Notes: generated by a model not told the origin, from the sequence alone. DNA of 6,332 bases from an uncultured Oligoflexia bacterium (GCA_950060715.1 CATLVA010000094.1:1-6332), one strand, 5' to 3'; shown: positions 1 through 6,332, numbered from the stretch's first letter. A program made the numbers and translations.

Positions 1-1020
1 TCCATCCCTTTCAGGAACAATCGTTTTCTTTTCAATTGATTTTAGATGCTCAAAACGATCTTCCATTTCATTCTTAACCTTTTCTAAAACGTCCACAGCG
101 TCTTTTACATTAGAAATAATTTCGACCCTCTCTGAGTCTTTGAAGTCGGTCATTTCAAGACCTCCTTTCAAGTCAATCAAATACATTTTTAACTTTGGTG
201 TTGATCCTAATAAGGACATAAGAACTTGCTTAAAAAATACACTTTTCCCTGACCCTGTCATTCCTGCTATTAGCATGTGCGGTAGTTCAGCAATATTTTG
301 TGTTATTACTCCATTTTTGGACATTCCTATAACAAAATGATCTTTAGAAACCTGACTCGTTTCAAGATCAGAAAATCTAATCATCTTTGGCAATTCAGCC
401 CTAGAAAATAGAATTTCAAGTTTCGATTGGTCATTTTTAGCTCTCTTAATCTCTTCAATGACTCCAAGCTTAAACAATCCCTCTAGTTGATCTTTTTTAG
501 ATTCAAAATCAGTAACACCAAGACCTTTAGGATCAATTCGCATCTTAATTGTATCTTTATCAATGCGAATTCGATTTATTACTCTTGGGAATCTATCTTC
601 AGAATTCTTTAACCTGGCCAATTTAAATATTTTTTCATCCCTAGCTCTAAGATACATCCAACGAAAACCGAAGATGGCACAAGCTATTACTAAAACAAAC
701 GTCGACACTAATAAAAAATGATATGTATTATCCCCATTGAATACACCTTTATTTCTCAACCAGAAAAATGCTTCCTTATCTAAAGCTAGGAATAGCTTTA
801 AATGAAGATTATCCTTTACCAATAAGTAAACATACAAACAGTAACTAGAGACTGCTAGAAAGGCTGTTAGAGTCCTCTGAAAAGCAAATCTAATCAGCTC
901 TCCAAGTCCAACTCCAATACCAAATACTGCCTGCCCAATAAGTTGAAACACTTCAGTAAAAGCTCTATCAATACTTCCTGACCATTCTGTTGTACTAGAC
1001 TTCACATCAATTTTTTGCAA
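1..1020 (-). CDS. FtsK/SpoIIIE-type DNA translocase, probable conjugative coupling protein (C-terminus cut by window edge)
   Basis: The reading frame is open from a TTG at 1020-1018 to the left edge, giving 340 codons. TTG is chosen because AGGAGG lies 5 nt upstream (1026-1031), and the first in-frame ATG codons (about residues 122 and 160) would remove the membrane anchor. Two hydrophobic segments are visible, at about residues 47-68 and 101-120, separated by a short loop. Residues about 125-240 resemble the FtsK alpha domain. They lead into a PHMLIAG segment and a canonical Walker A (GMTGSGKS, residues 253-260). Next come YLIDLKGG (residues 280-287) and a helix ending in an NEMEDRF pattern (about 317-323), both typical of FtsK/SpoIIIE ATPases. 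The family pumps double-stranded DNA. By position after traG, where F has traD, this is inferred to be the coupling protein that hands DNA to the secretion channel. A housekeeping cell-division FtsK is unlikely because of the operon context and the two-helix anchor. The Walker B and C-terminal DNA-recognition regions lie outside the window. Confidence 0.88.
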   Translation of the reverse strand, partial: MQKIDVKSSTTEWSGSIDRAFTEVFQLIGQAVFGIGVGLGELIRFAFQRTLTAFLAVSSYCLYVYLLVKDNLHLKLFLALDKEAFFWLRNKGVFNGDNTYHFLLVSTFVLVIACAIFGFRWMYLRARDEKIFKLARLKNSEDRFPRVINRIRIDKDTIKMRIDPKGLGVTDFESKKDQLEGLFKLGVIEEIKRAKNDQSKLEILFSRAELPKMIRFSDLETSQVSKDHFVIGMSKNGVITQNIAELPHMLIAGMTGSGKSVFFKQVLMSLLGSTPKLKMYLIDLKGGLEMTDFKDSERVEIISNVKDAVDVLEKVKNEMEDRFEHLKSIEKKTIVPERDG

Positions 1021-1070
1021 ACAAACCTCCTAATCTCCTGACATGTCTTAAATATAATTAAACTTACCTC
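1021..1070 (-). promoter_or_regulatory. 50-nt intergenic leader with two Shine-Dalgarno-like motifs
   Basis: This is the only real gap between genes in the window. It holds the strong AGGAGG (1026-1031) that serves the TTG start of the FtsK-type gene. A second AGGAGGT (1066-1072) overlaps the traG stop codon but has no start codon at a usable distance. An 8-bp palindrome GACATGTC lies at 1040-1047. A five-codon frame (ATG at 1044 to TAG at 1030, encoding MSGD) ends inside the functional ribosome binding site. A weak TATATT is present without a recognisable -35 partner, so no promoter is claimed. Confidence 0.5.
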
Positions 1071-2591
1071 CTACTCGGCCCCTTTAATGGGGCTGAGAGT
1101 TTTAATTGCTGTGTTTTTAGTTTCTCCGACAAACTGTGGTGCACTTTCCTCTTCCTTATCTTTAAGTAAAGGTCTGAAGCTCATAAGCATACAACCTGTA
1201 AAGAAAGGGCCAATTAGAACCTGTAGCCATGAGTAAACGGAATACATATAGTAAATTCTTGAAGTAACGACTTTAGAATAATAAAGATGAGCACTAGAAT
1301 TTAGCTCACCTAAATACTCTAAAGTTTCCCCTGCAATCGCTAGATTAGTGACTATGTGATAGAACAATGTCCAAATCGGTTCCCATAGTAATACTGAAAA
1401 ATATGTTAAAAACCAAAAGACTATCCACTTCCACTTTCCTGCGACAACTGGAAAAATTAGTAACGGAAAGAGAGCAACAAGCAATAGAGTAATAAAACCT
1501 TTAACGTGTGGTGCTCTCGCTAATAATTGATTGAACTCTTCACTTCTTTTTGCTGCAAGTGCTGAACCATGAATTCCATCACCGTCAAACCCTAAAAGTG
1601 AACCAGTTATTGACAAGAAGCCATCCCAAGTAAATATTTTATTTAGATATTGAAACCATCTTGCCGCCCCCCCAGGAACCTGACTTCCTTTATTGATTCC
1701 AAACCAATCTTCATCGAGATAGTGGTTTAGAAGTGCACTTGAATAAGAGATGTTTTTGAATTGATCCTCTGAGAAATTCTTAATGAAGTATTCTCTAAAA
1801 GTATCTCCCCACCCCTCTGTTGAATTATCGACATAAGAATGAAAGGAATTTGAGACATTCTGCTTTAACTCTAAACAATCTAAACTACTCCCAAAATCTC
1901 CTCCATCTCTACCTTCTATCTTTATTTCAGATAGTGCATTATCAAGTTCAGTTTGATTTTGCTTAAAAAAACCTGAAATAAAATCTAGCCTTCGGTCTTG
2001 AGACTCAACTAATGGCAACACTTTTTCAATACATTCTTTCGTATAGAAGTTGATTTCCTCCCTTAATGTTGGATCATCAATAGTTGTTGCTCCTGCATAC
2101 ATAATTGATTTATAGAAAAAGCTAGGTGCTTTTAACTGAGAATGACTTTTTGTCATTAATTTATCAAATAAATGCGATACCAAGGCACTAAACTCATTTG
2201 CTGACCTCGATAGAATATCAAACAATGCACTTACTTCAACTCTTTCATCAATTGAAACCCCACGAGAAGCAACATAAGGATTTTTATGCCATGATTCCCC
2301 TTCGTAATTCTTTACGAAAGAGTCTGATCCAACTTTCAATACACTTATTCCTAGAAATATAGATACAAAAATCCAAAAGAACTTAGATAAAGGAACTGAA
2401 GCTCTATAAACAAGAACACCGGGCAAATACTTTGAAAAAAACTTAAAAGTCGTAAAGAAAAATATGCAACCTATAGTTAGCAACACTATTGCCTGAAAGA
2501 AACTTTCAGATACTAATATATCTCTCAATCCTTTCTGTAAATTTAATCCCAAGTAGAGATATAAAGCCTCATAGCCTGTTGACGAATACAC
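1071..2591 (-). CDS. traG: TraG N-terminal-domain-like (VirB6-like) inner-membrane conjugation protein
   Basis: This is a 506-residue polytopic membrane protein. Hydrophobic segments lie at about residues 31-49, 71-87, 364-384, 387-411 and 447-471. The long central part, about residues 88-363, is hydrophilic and probably periplasmic. Two cysteines there (C187 and C239) recall the pair in the periplasmic part of F TraG. The segment around residues 359-384 (RAPHVKGF followed by a helix with FPLLIFPV) resembles the conserved membrane entry of the TraG N-terminal domain, where F has a similar FPLLI motif. In F-type systems this domain is the VirB6-like channel component needed for pilus assembly. 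The start is GTG at 2591 with AAGGAG 9 nt upstream, and the gene begins 3 nt after the traH stop. F TraG is about 940 residues with a large periplasmic C-terminal half; this protein stops about 35 residues after its last helix, so that half is missing. Assignment rests on topology, cysteines, motif and gene order, not on clear identity. Confidence 0.75.
   Translation of the reverse strand: MYSSTGYEALYLYLGLNLQKGLRDILVSESFFQAIVLLTIGCIFFFTTFKFFSKYLPGVLVYRASVPLSKFFWIFVSIFLGISVLKVGSDSFVKNYEGESWHKNPYVASRGVSIDERVEVSALFDILSRSANEFSALVSHLFDKLMTKSHSQLKAPSFFYKSIMYAGATTIDDPTLREEINFYTKECIEKVLPLVESQDRRLDFISGFFKQNQTELDNALSEIKIEGRDGGDFGSSLDCLELKQNVSNSFHSYVDNSTEGWGDTFREYFIKNFSEDQFKNISYSSALLNHYLDEDWFGINKGSQVPGGAARWFQYLNKIFTWDGFLSITGSLLGFDGDGIHGSALAAKRSEEFNQLLARAPHVKGFITLLLVALFPLLIFPVVAGKWKWIVFWFLTYFSVLLWEPIWTLFYHIVTNLAIAGETLEYLGELNSSAHLYYSKVVTSRIYYMYSVYSWLQVLIGPFFTGCMLMSFRPLLKDKEEESAPQFVGETKNTAIKTLSPIKGAE
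1074..1097 (-). other. GC-rich hairpin abutting the traG stop codon
   Basis: On the transcript the last eight sense codons of traG form CTC-A-GCCCC, a six-base loop ATTAAA, and GGGGC-C-GAG. This gives a 5-bp all-GC stem, one A-C mismatch, then 3 more pairs. It is conspicuous in such AT-rich DNA. The UAG stop follows immediately. There is no clean U-run after it, so it is not a standard intrinsic terminator. It could slow ribosomes, stabilise the upstream mRNA, or lower expression of the downstream coupling-protein gene. These roles are inferences. Confidence 0.5.
1667..1673 (-). repeat. G7 homopolymer inside the traG coding sequence
   Basis: Seven consecutive C on the plus strand read as GGGGGGG on the coding strand, spanning codons for residues 307-309 (Gly-Gly-Ala) of the TraG-like protein. 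It stands out in an AT-rich gene because Gly could be encoded without such a run. A one-base slip would truncate the protein before its three C-terminal membrane helices. Confidence 0.6.
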
Positions 2592-2594
2592 TAT

Positions 2595-3899
2595 TTATCT
2601 CTCCTTACAAAAAATTCCATCGGCACAATTCCAAAACACTCTTTCTGTGTGATACTTTTGTTTTCTATCAAAGTCTGTTCTGATGACTCTCCCTTTCTTC
2701 ACATTTATCCACTCTTCACCTTGTTTGCTGATATTAGCTAACACTTTATTGAGAGGTTCATTCTTTTGCTTATGTAGTTCTAAAGTAAGCTTCACACTTG
2801 ACTCTAGTGAGTCTCTTTTATTCTTTAGTGATGTTTTTTTGGAATCTGGTAAATTAGGGTTTTGTTCAGCGATATGTAAAAGATCGAGTGTTTTATTCAT
2901 TTCACTTGAAAATCTTGTTAGAGCAATCGCTTCACTTAACTTATTAACTGCCATTTCTTGTTGTTTGTATGGCATAAAAACTAGTGCCTTTATTGTTTGC
3001 TTATCAACTAGAATTAACTCCGAACTCCCAGAGGTAGTTTCTAAATCGCTCTTTGTGACAATTGCTTCGACAGGCCTTTCACTATAGCGGCTTTCCGTTT
3101 TTTCGATTACTTTGCCAATCTCTTCTTTAGTCTTCTGAATAATTGACTGATAATAAGTTCTTGGAGTCATTGCCACTTTTCTCGGCCCATAATCGAGTGA
3201 GACTTTTCCTTTTGATACTGCAATGTCACCCACTAAGGACTTAGTAAGATCAATAACCTTTTGTGCAGTTTTCCCTTTAAATCCAGCCCATTTTGAAGAT
3301 GATTCAATCAACCTATTATTACTACTATTACTATTTTTCCCACTCCAATCAGCTAGGTCATAATCAAACACTCTTGAGTTTGAACACTCCTTCATTGCTG
3401 CTTCCATATTTCCACCATTTCTTTCGATGGCTTTATGAATGCACTTTTGGCGTTCTTTATAGAAATCTTCAGTTCGAGAATCTGTATATTTATCAATTAA
3501 TGAACATTGATCTAAACGGAGTTGTGAAAGGAAATTAGCATTCATTCTTGTATGCTTTAAAATTGCACACCAAGTAGGTGAAAAGTAACATGTCACTAGC
3601 ATTGGAGATGCTGCTAAAATATCTCTTCCCATATCTCCAAAATACTGTGCATCCAATAGGTTCTTTAACGAAGCTCTTAAAGTTGATTTTAAATCTACTC
3701 GACCACAATCTGAGCCAATACCAAGATCGACTCCTAAGTTTGCAGTAGCATTTCCATCAAATACGGGATCTTTCCCTCTATCCCTTGAATTTAATAAATA
3801 GTCATTTGGTCTTAATTTAGATGAGTGACGATAGCTATAGTTAGCACTTGCATTTAATGAGATTGCTATTAATACCAGAATGATACTTATTTCTTTCAA
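2595..3899 (-). CDS. traH: TraH-like secreted cysteine-rich conjugation assembly protein
   Basis: This is a 434-residue protein with a clear cleavable signal peptide: MKE, a hydrophobic core at residues 5-15, and a probable signal peptidase I site after ASA at residue 19. There is no lipobox cysteine. Eight cysteines are present: C65, C104, C111, C132, C153, C172, C425 and C431. Their order matches the N-terminal cysteine layout I recall for F TraH: a CG-hydrophobic-D motif (C65), a Cys pair before a helix, then single cysteines. Residues 173-424 have none; this part is Lys/Glu-rich and probably helical, following a Ser/Asn-rich linker at about 188-202. F TraH is a periplasmic or outer-membrane-associated pilus-assembly and mating-pair protein whose folding depends on disulfides. 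The start is TTG at 3899, overlapping the traC TGA stop as TTGA, with AGGAGGT 6 nt upstream. Only this start gives a complete signal peptide. Identity to TraH is inferred from cysteine pattern, length (F TraH is about 460) and position before traG. A divergent unrelated periplasmic protein remains possible. Confidence 0.65.
   Translation of the reverse strand: MKEISIILVLIAISLNASANYSYRHSSKLRPNDYLLNSRDRGKDPVFDGNATANLGVDLGIGSDCGRVDLKSTLRASLKNLLDAQYFGDMGRDILAASPMLVTCYFSPTWCAILKHTRMNANFLSQLRLDQCSLIDKYTDSRTEDFYKERQKCIHKAIERNGGNMEAAMKECSNSRVFDYDLADWSGKNSNSSNNRLIESSSKWAGFKGKTAQKVIDLTKSLVGDIAVSKGKVSLDYGPRKVAMTPRTYYQSIIQKTKEEIGKVIEKTESRYSERPVEAIVTKSDLETTSGSSELILVDKQTIKALVFMPYKQQEMAVNKLSEAIALTRFSSEMNKTLDLLHIAEQNPNLPDSKKTSLKNKRDSLESSVKLTLELHKQKNEPLNKVLANISKQGEEWINVKKGRVIRTDFDRKQKYHTERVFWNCADGIFCKER
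2601..2606 (-). promoter_or_regulatory. Ribosome binding site for the GTG start of traG, inside the end of traH
   Basis: AAGGAG lies within the final codons of traH (the Cys-Lys-Glu-Arg end), 9 nt before GTG at 2591. The traH TAA stop falls between the two, so ribosomes finishing traH are in place to start traG. This supports GTG as the start and suggests translational coupling. Confidence 0.7.
3315..3335 (-). repeat. AAT/AGT trinucleotide run encoding a Ser/Asn linker in traH
   Basis: Seven consecutive codons alternate AAT and AGT and encode NSNSSNN (residues 189-195). They sit at the junction between the cysteine-rich N-terminal part and the cysteine-free helical part, and fit a flexible linker. 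The triplet structure means that expansion or contraction would keep the frame. Confidence 0.6.
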
Positions 3900-6332
3900 G
3901 CTTTTACCTCCTGGCCTAATAAGTTTTCAAAATACGATGGAATGTCTTTCGTTAAGAACTTCATCACCTCCCATTTATCACCACCACACTTAACAAAAGC
4001 ATCTTCTACTTTTTCCATGTCTTTCATATTTGTTGGTGCTAACCATTTTTTGAAAGGAGTAAGCCAGAATCTAAAAGCACCCTGCTTAGACTTGTTCTTG
4101 TTTACATAAAAAACTTCTGCATACTTGTCTTTAACTGTATCCAACGACTTTATAATTTGTGTATTCGCCTCATCCAATAAACTTGACTTACTTTTTAGGT
4201 ATTCAACATTGTCAGGACTCATTTTCATAAAAATGTAATTATCAGCCACTTGCCACATGGCCTTTCCTGCTTCAATTTCAAAATAGTTTTGAGGCCTGGG
4301 AGTTAGTCCAATTAGAAACACCCCAAGCTTTCTAAAGGTTTCTGCCGCATCAATAATGAACTTTGAAGCTTCTGAGTTAGTTCTTCCAAGCATTCCAAGC
4401 TCTTCAATAATTACAAAGCCACCTCTTCCCTTATTCTCAGGAAGTTTAATAGTTTGACGAATTTCCTCCATTACAGACATGGTCATTAATGTTTGTAATA
4501 CAGGGTCAGAGTCTAAAGAATCCAAATCATAGACGAAATAACGAGTATCTTTGTTTGCCGTTGATGTTTTACAGCTCTTAAAATACTTAGAATATAGACC
4601 ATCACCATAAAAAGGTTTCAGTTTGTTTAATACTTCCTCTATTTTGTCTTCAAGCTTTTCAAACTCTTTTAAGCTAGTTAATCCTGATAGTTCAGAAATA
4701 AAACCATCTATCGAAATCTCTACATTCTCATCATTACTACTCTCAACAAGCTCACCATCTAAGAATTCCAAACCTCTCTGATTCTGAGCACTCTTGAAGG
4801 CTAGTTTAAGAGACTTTGTAATTGCTGCAATATGCTCACTCTCAACGACAAAATTCGGACTAGTCAATTTGATTGCTGTAATTAGAAGCTGAGTTAAGAA
4901 AGATATTTTTCCTTCATCATAGACACCTCTAAATGGAGAAAATGGAATATCTTCATTTGGGTCAAAGATTGTCATGTCTGCATCAAAATACTTTCCTATT
5001 ATTTTATGAGATGCCTTTTTTTCGATTGCAAATATTAATGGTTCTGGTTCAAGTCTCTTTAAAGCTTGAACACAATCAATAATAAATGAGGACTTACCTG
5101 AACCTGAATCAGCGATAACAACTGTATGATTTGAAATTTCATTCAATATTAGGCTAAACAAGGCCAGGTTGTTTTCTCTTGAAGTATAAAGCTGAAGCCC
5201 TTTCTCATAACCTCTAAAGCTATCAAATATTGGTAAAAACTTAATAGCATCTGATTTTAGTATTCGAATAAACCTTGATGCTGATAGATCAGCTTCAGGG
5301 GTATAACACAAAGGCAAAGAATTAAAATATAATCCTAATCCAATATCTTTATCTGAAATAACTTCTGATTCTAATTTATTATTGAAAACATTTGCTACCT
5401 TACGCTCTTTTTCATCTAGCTCATCATCTGTTTCGCCTTCAATGATTACTGTGTAAGTCATATAAAGAACTCTATCGTCATGAGCTAATTTTTCTTGTGC
5501 CTCTCTGATTTCCTTTAGCTGCCTTCGTCCTTTAGCAGTCTGGGTTTTATCAAGAAGGAATTCCTTCACATCATAAAATTTCTTAATTTTTTCTTTTTCG
5601 GGAAAACTAAATGAAATAGACAGTTTGAATGGAAAATCCAACTCCAGGAAACTTGCTGTACTTCCTGCATAAGCAAAACTTGGGGCCATTTTTAATGAGA
5701 TTGCCCTAGTTTTTACTTCCTCTCTTGAAATTCCTTCAAATGAAAGCTTCGGTGAATTGTAAATAATCTGCTTAGAAATAGAAACTTCATCGTTGTACTT
5801 TGCAAACTCTCTTTTATAAAAGGTTTTAGGATTAAACTCCTTTCTCAAAAGTCGAACTAATTCATCTCCTGTAACCTTTTTCAGCTCTAAAGAAGAATTA
5901 CATTCTAAGTCAGCAATTTGAGCCTTGAATTCTCGAAGTCTTTTAATAAATGACTTCGTTTCATCAAATAGTAATGCTTCTCCCTTCTTAAAGAAATTAG
6001 AAACAGGGCTTTTATTATCAACTGAGCAGTTTCTAATAGATAAATACAACACCCTTTCGTAAGGAGAGCTTTTTCGTGTTCTCTCGACCGCTTCTTTGTG
6101 AAGAAGTTTTGAAACGATATGACCTTTATTATCATTTAGTAATTCACACCACCTTTTATCTAGTGGCCCTACAATTCTTTGATCGTATAAAAGCTGAAGA
6201 GTGTAAGTGCTAGGAAGGCCAAGCCACGTTTTTAAGCTATTAACTGAATCAACAATTTTCGAAGCGACTAGAGGCTCATGCTCAACTAGCCGAACTTCGT
6301 AAACGGCCCCCAATGACCCATCTTTCATTAAG
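3896..6332 (-). CDS. traC: VirB4/TraC-family type IV secretion ATPase (N-terminus cut by window edge)
   Basis: VirB4/TraC ATPases are cytoplasmic or membrane-peripheral motors that energise pilus and channel assembly. The frame is open through the right edge, with a Leu codon before the first visible ATG at 6328. That ATG is probably not the start, because the conserved KDGSLGAVYEV motif begins right after it and the family has residues upstream. Numbering from that Met (810 residues), residues 1 to about 380 form the N-terminal domain and about 383-700 the P-loop ATPase. Walker A is ADSGSGKS (406-413). An FDPNEDIPFSPF segment (455-466) matches the F TraC region ending in NPF. Walker B is FVIIEE (638-643). 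The family's motif near TQ appears as TPRPQ (676-680), after an FRK (665-667). The first Gly of Walker A, the Asp of Walker B and the Gln of TQ are all replaced, which is unusual. The gene ends in TGA overlapping the traH start. The family call is firm; the F-type subclass rests on its neighbours. Confidence 0.88.
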   Translation of the reverse strand, partial: LMKDGSLGAVYEVRLVEHEPLVASKIVDSVNSLKTWLGLPSTYTLQLLYDQRIVGPLDKRWCELLNDNKGHIVSKLLHKEAVERTRKSSPYERVLYLSIRNCSVDNKSPVSNFFKKGEALLFDETKSFIKRLREFKAQIADLECNSSLELKKVTGDELVRLLRKEFNPKTFYKREFAKYNDEVSISKQIIYNSPKLSFEGISREEVKTRAISLKMAPSFAYAGSTASFLELDFPFKLSISFSFPEKEKIKKFYDVKEFLLDKTQTAKGRRQLKEIREAQEKLAHDDRVLYMTYTVIIEGETDDELDEKERKVANVFNNKLESEVISDKDIGLGLYFNSLPLCYTPEADLSASRFIRILKSDAIKFLPIFDSFRGYEKGLQLYTSRENNLALFSLILNEISNHTVVIADSGSGKSSFIIDCVQALKRLEPEPLIFAIEKKASHKIIGKYFDADMTIFDPNEDIPFSPFRGVYDEGKISFLTQLLITAIKLTSPNFVVESEHIAAITKSLKLAFKSAQNQRGLEFLDGELVESSNDENVEISIDGFISELSGLTSLKEFEKLEDKIEEVLNKLKPFYGDGLYSKYFKSCKTSTANKDTRYFVYDLDSLDSDPVLQTLMTMSVMEEIRQTIKLPENKGRGGFVIIEELGMLGRTNSEASKFIIDAAETFRKLGVFLIGLTPRPQNYFEIEAGKAMWQVADNYIFMKMSPDNVEYLKSKSSLLDEANTQIIKSLDTVKDKYAEVFYVNKNKSKQGAFRFWLTPFKKWLAPTNMKDMEKVEDAFVKCGGDKWEVMKFLTKDIPSYFENLLGQEVKA
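3906..3912 (-). promoter_or_regulatory. Ribosome binding site for the TTG start of traH, inside the end of traC
   Basis: A near-perfect AGGAGGT lies in the last codons of traC, 6 nt before the TTG at 3899. The TTG shares two bases with the traC TGA stop. It decides the start, since the signal peptide begins exactly there. Confidence 0.8.

Noticed and set aside
140..340. Plus-strand open frame of 66 codons
   Set aside because: It is antisense to the Walker A and LIDLKGG region of the FtsK-type gene, which is strongly supported in the other direction.
1..1020. Housekeeping cell-division FtsK
   Set aside because: It follows traG in a transfer operon and has only two N-terminal helices with a short linker, unlike the usual four-helix FtsK with a long linker.
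1048..1065. Promoter for the FtsK-type gene in the intergenic gap
   Set aside because: Only a TATATT-like element is visible in AT-rich sequence, with no -35 element at suitable spacing.
1074..1097. Intrinsic transcription terminator after traG
   Set aside because: The stem is strong but lies inside the coding sequence, has a mismatch, and is not followed by a continuous U-run; the next gene appears to be in the same operon.
2489..2683. Plus-strand open frame of 64 codons across the traH/traG junction
   Set aside because: It is antisense to both genes and their coupled start region, with no independent coding signal.
2683..3087. Plus-strand open frame of 134 codons antisense to traH
   Set aside because: It lies wholly within a well-supported gene on the other strand, matches no family I know, and its hydrophobic, Ser/Leu/Phe-rich composition is what the complement of Lys/Glu-rich codons produces.
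3293..3538. Plus-strand open frame of 81 codons with a poly-tyrosine run
   Set aside because: The tyrosines are the complement of the AAT/AGT linker codons of traH, and no ribosome binding site or family resemblance supports it.
5905..6135. Minus-strand open frame of 76 codons inside traC
   Set aside because: It is out of frame within the continuous traC coding sequence and has no recognisable motif.

Overview
The window is part of one conjugation-type (type IV secretion) operon, read entirely on the minus strand. Transcription runs from the right edge to the left edge. Four genes fill almost all of it. In transcription order they are: a VirB4/TraC-family ATPase (3896 to the right edge, N-terminus cut off), a TraH-like secreted cysteine-rich protein (2595-3899), a TraG N-terminal-type polytopic membrane protein (1071-2591), and an FtsK/SpoIIIE-type membrane-anchored DNA-pumping ATPase (1020 to the left edge, C-terminus cut off). 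The plus strand carries no convincing gene, and I see no RNA gene, CRISPR array or insertion sequence.

The genes are packed tightly. TraC and TraH overlap by one base pair pattern (TTGA), TraH and TraG are 3 nt apart, and TraG and the FtsK-type protein are 50 nt apart. All three internal genes start with TTG or GTG behind strong purine-rich ribosome binding sites. A GC-rich hairpin lies against the traG stop codon, ahead of the only real intergenic gap.

The likely joint role is as follows. TraC powers assembly of the channel or pilus from the cytoplasmic face. TraG is the inner-membrane, VirB6-like channel component. TraH is a disulfide-rich periplasmic/outer-membrane assembly factor. The FtsK-type ATPase sits where F plasmids carry traD, so it is the probable coupling protein that feeds DNA to the channel. 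The order traC-traH-traG-coupling protein follows the F transfer region, but the many genes that separate traC from traH in F (traW, traU, trbC, traN, traF and others) are absent from between them here.

The host is probably a Gram-negative bacterium, because TraH-type proteins serve envelopes with an outer membrane. It is AT-rich, roughly a third G+C by eye, and uses strong AGGAGG-type ribosome binding sites. An AT-rich member of the Bdellovibrionota (Bacteriovorax-like) or an AT-rich proteobacterium would fit, but the sequence alone does not fix this. The window cannot show whether the operon sits on a plasmid, an integrative element or the chromosome, and no relaxase or origin of transfer is visible.
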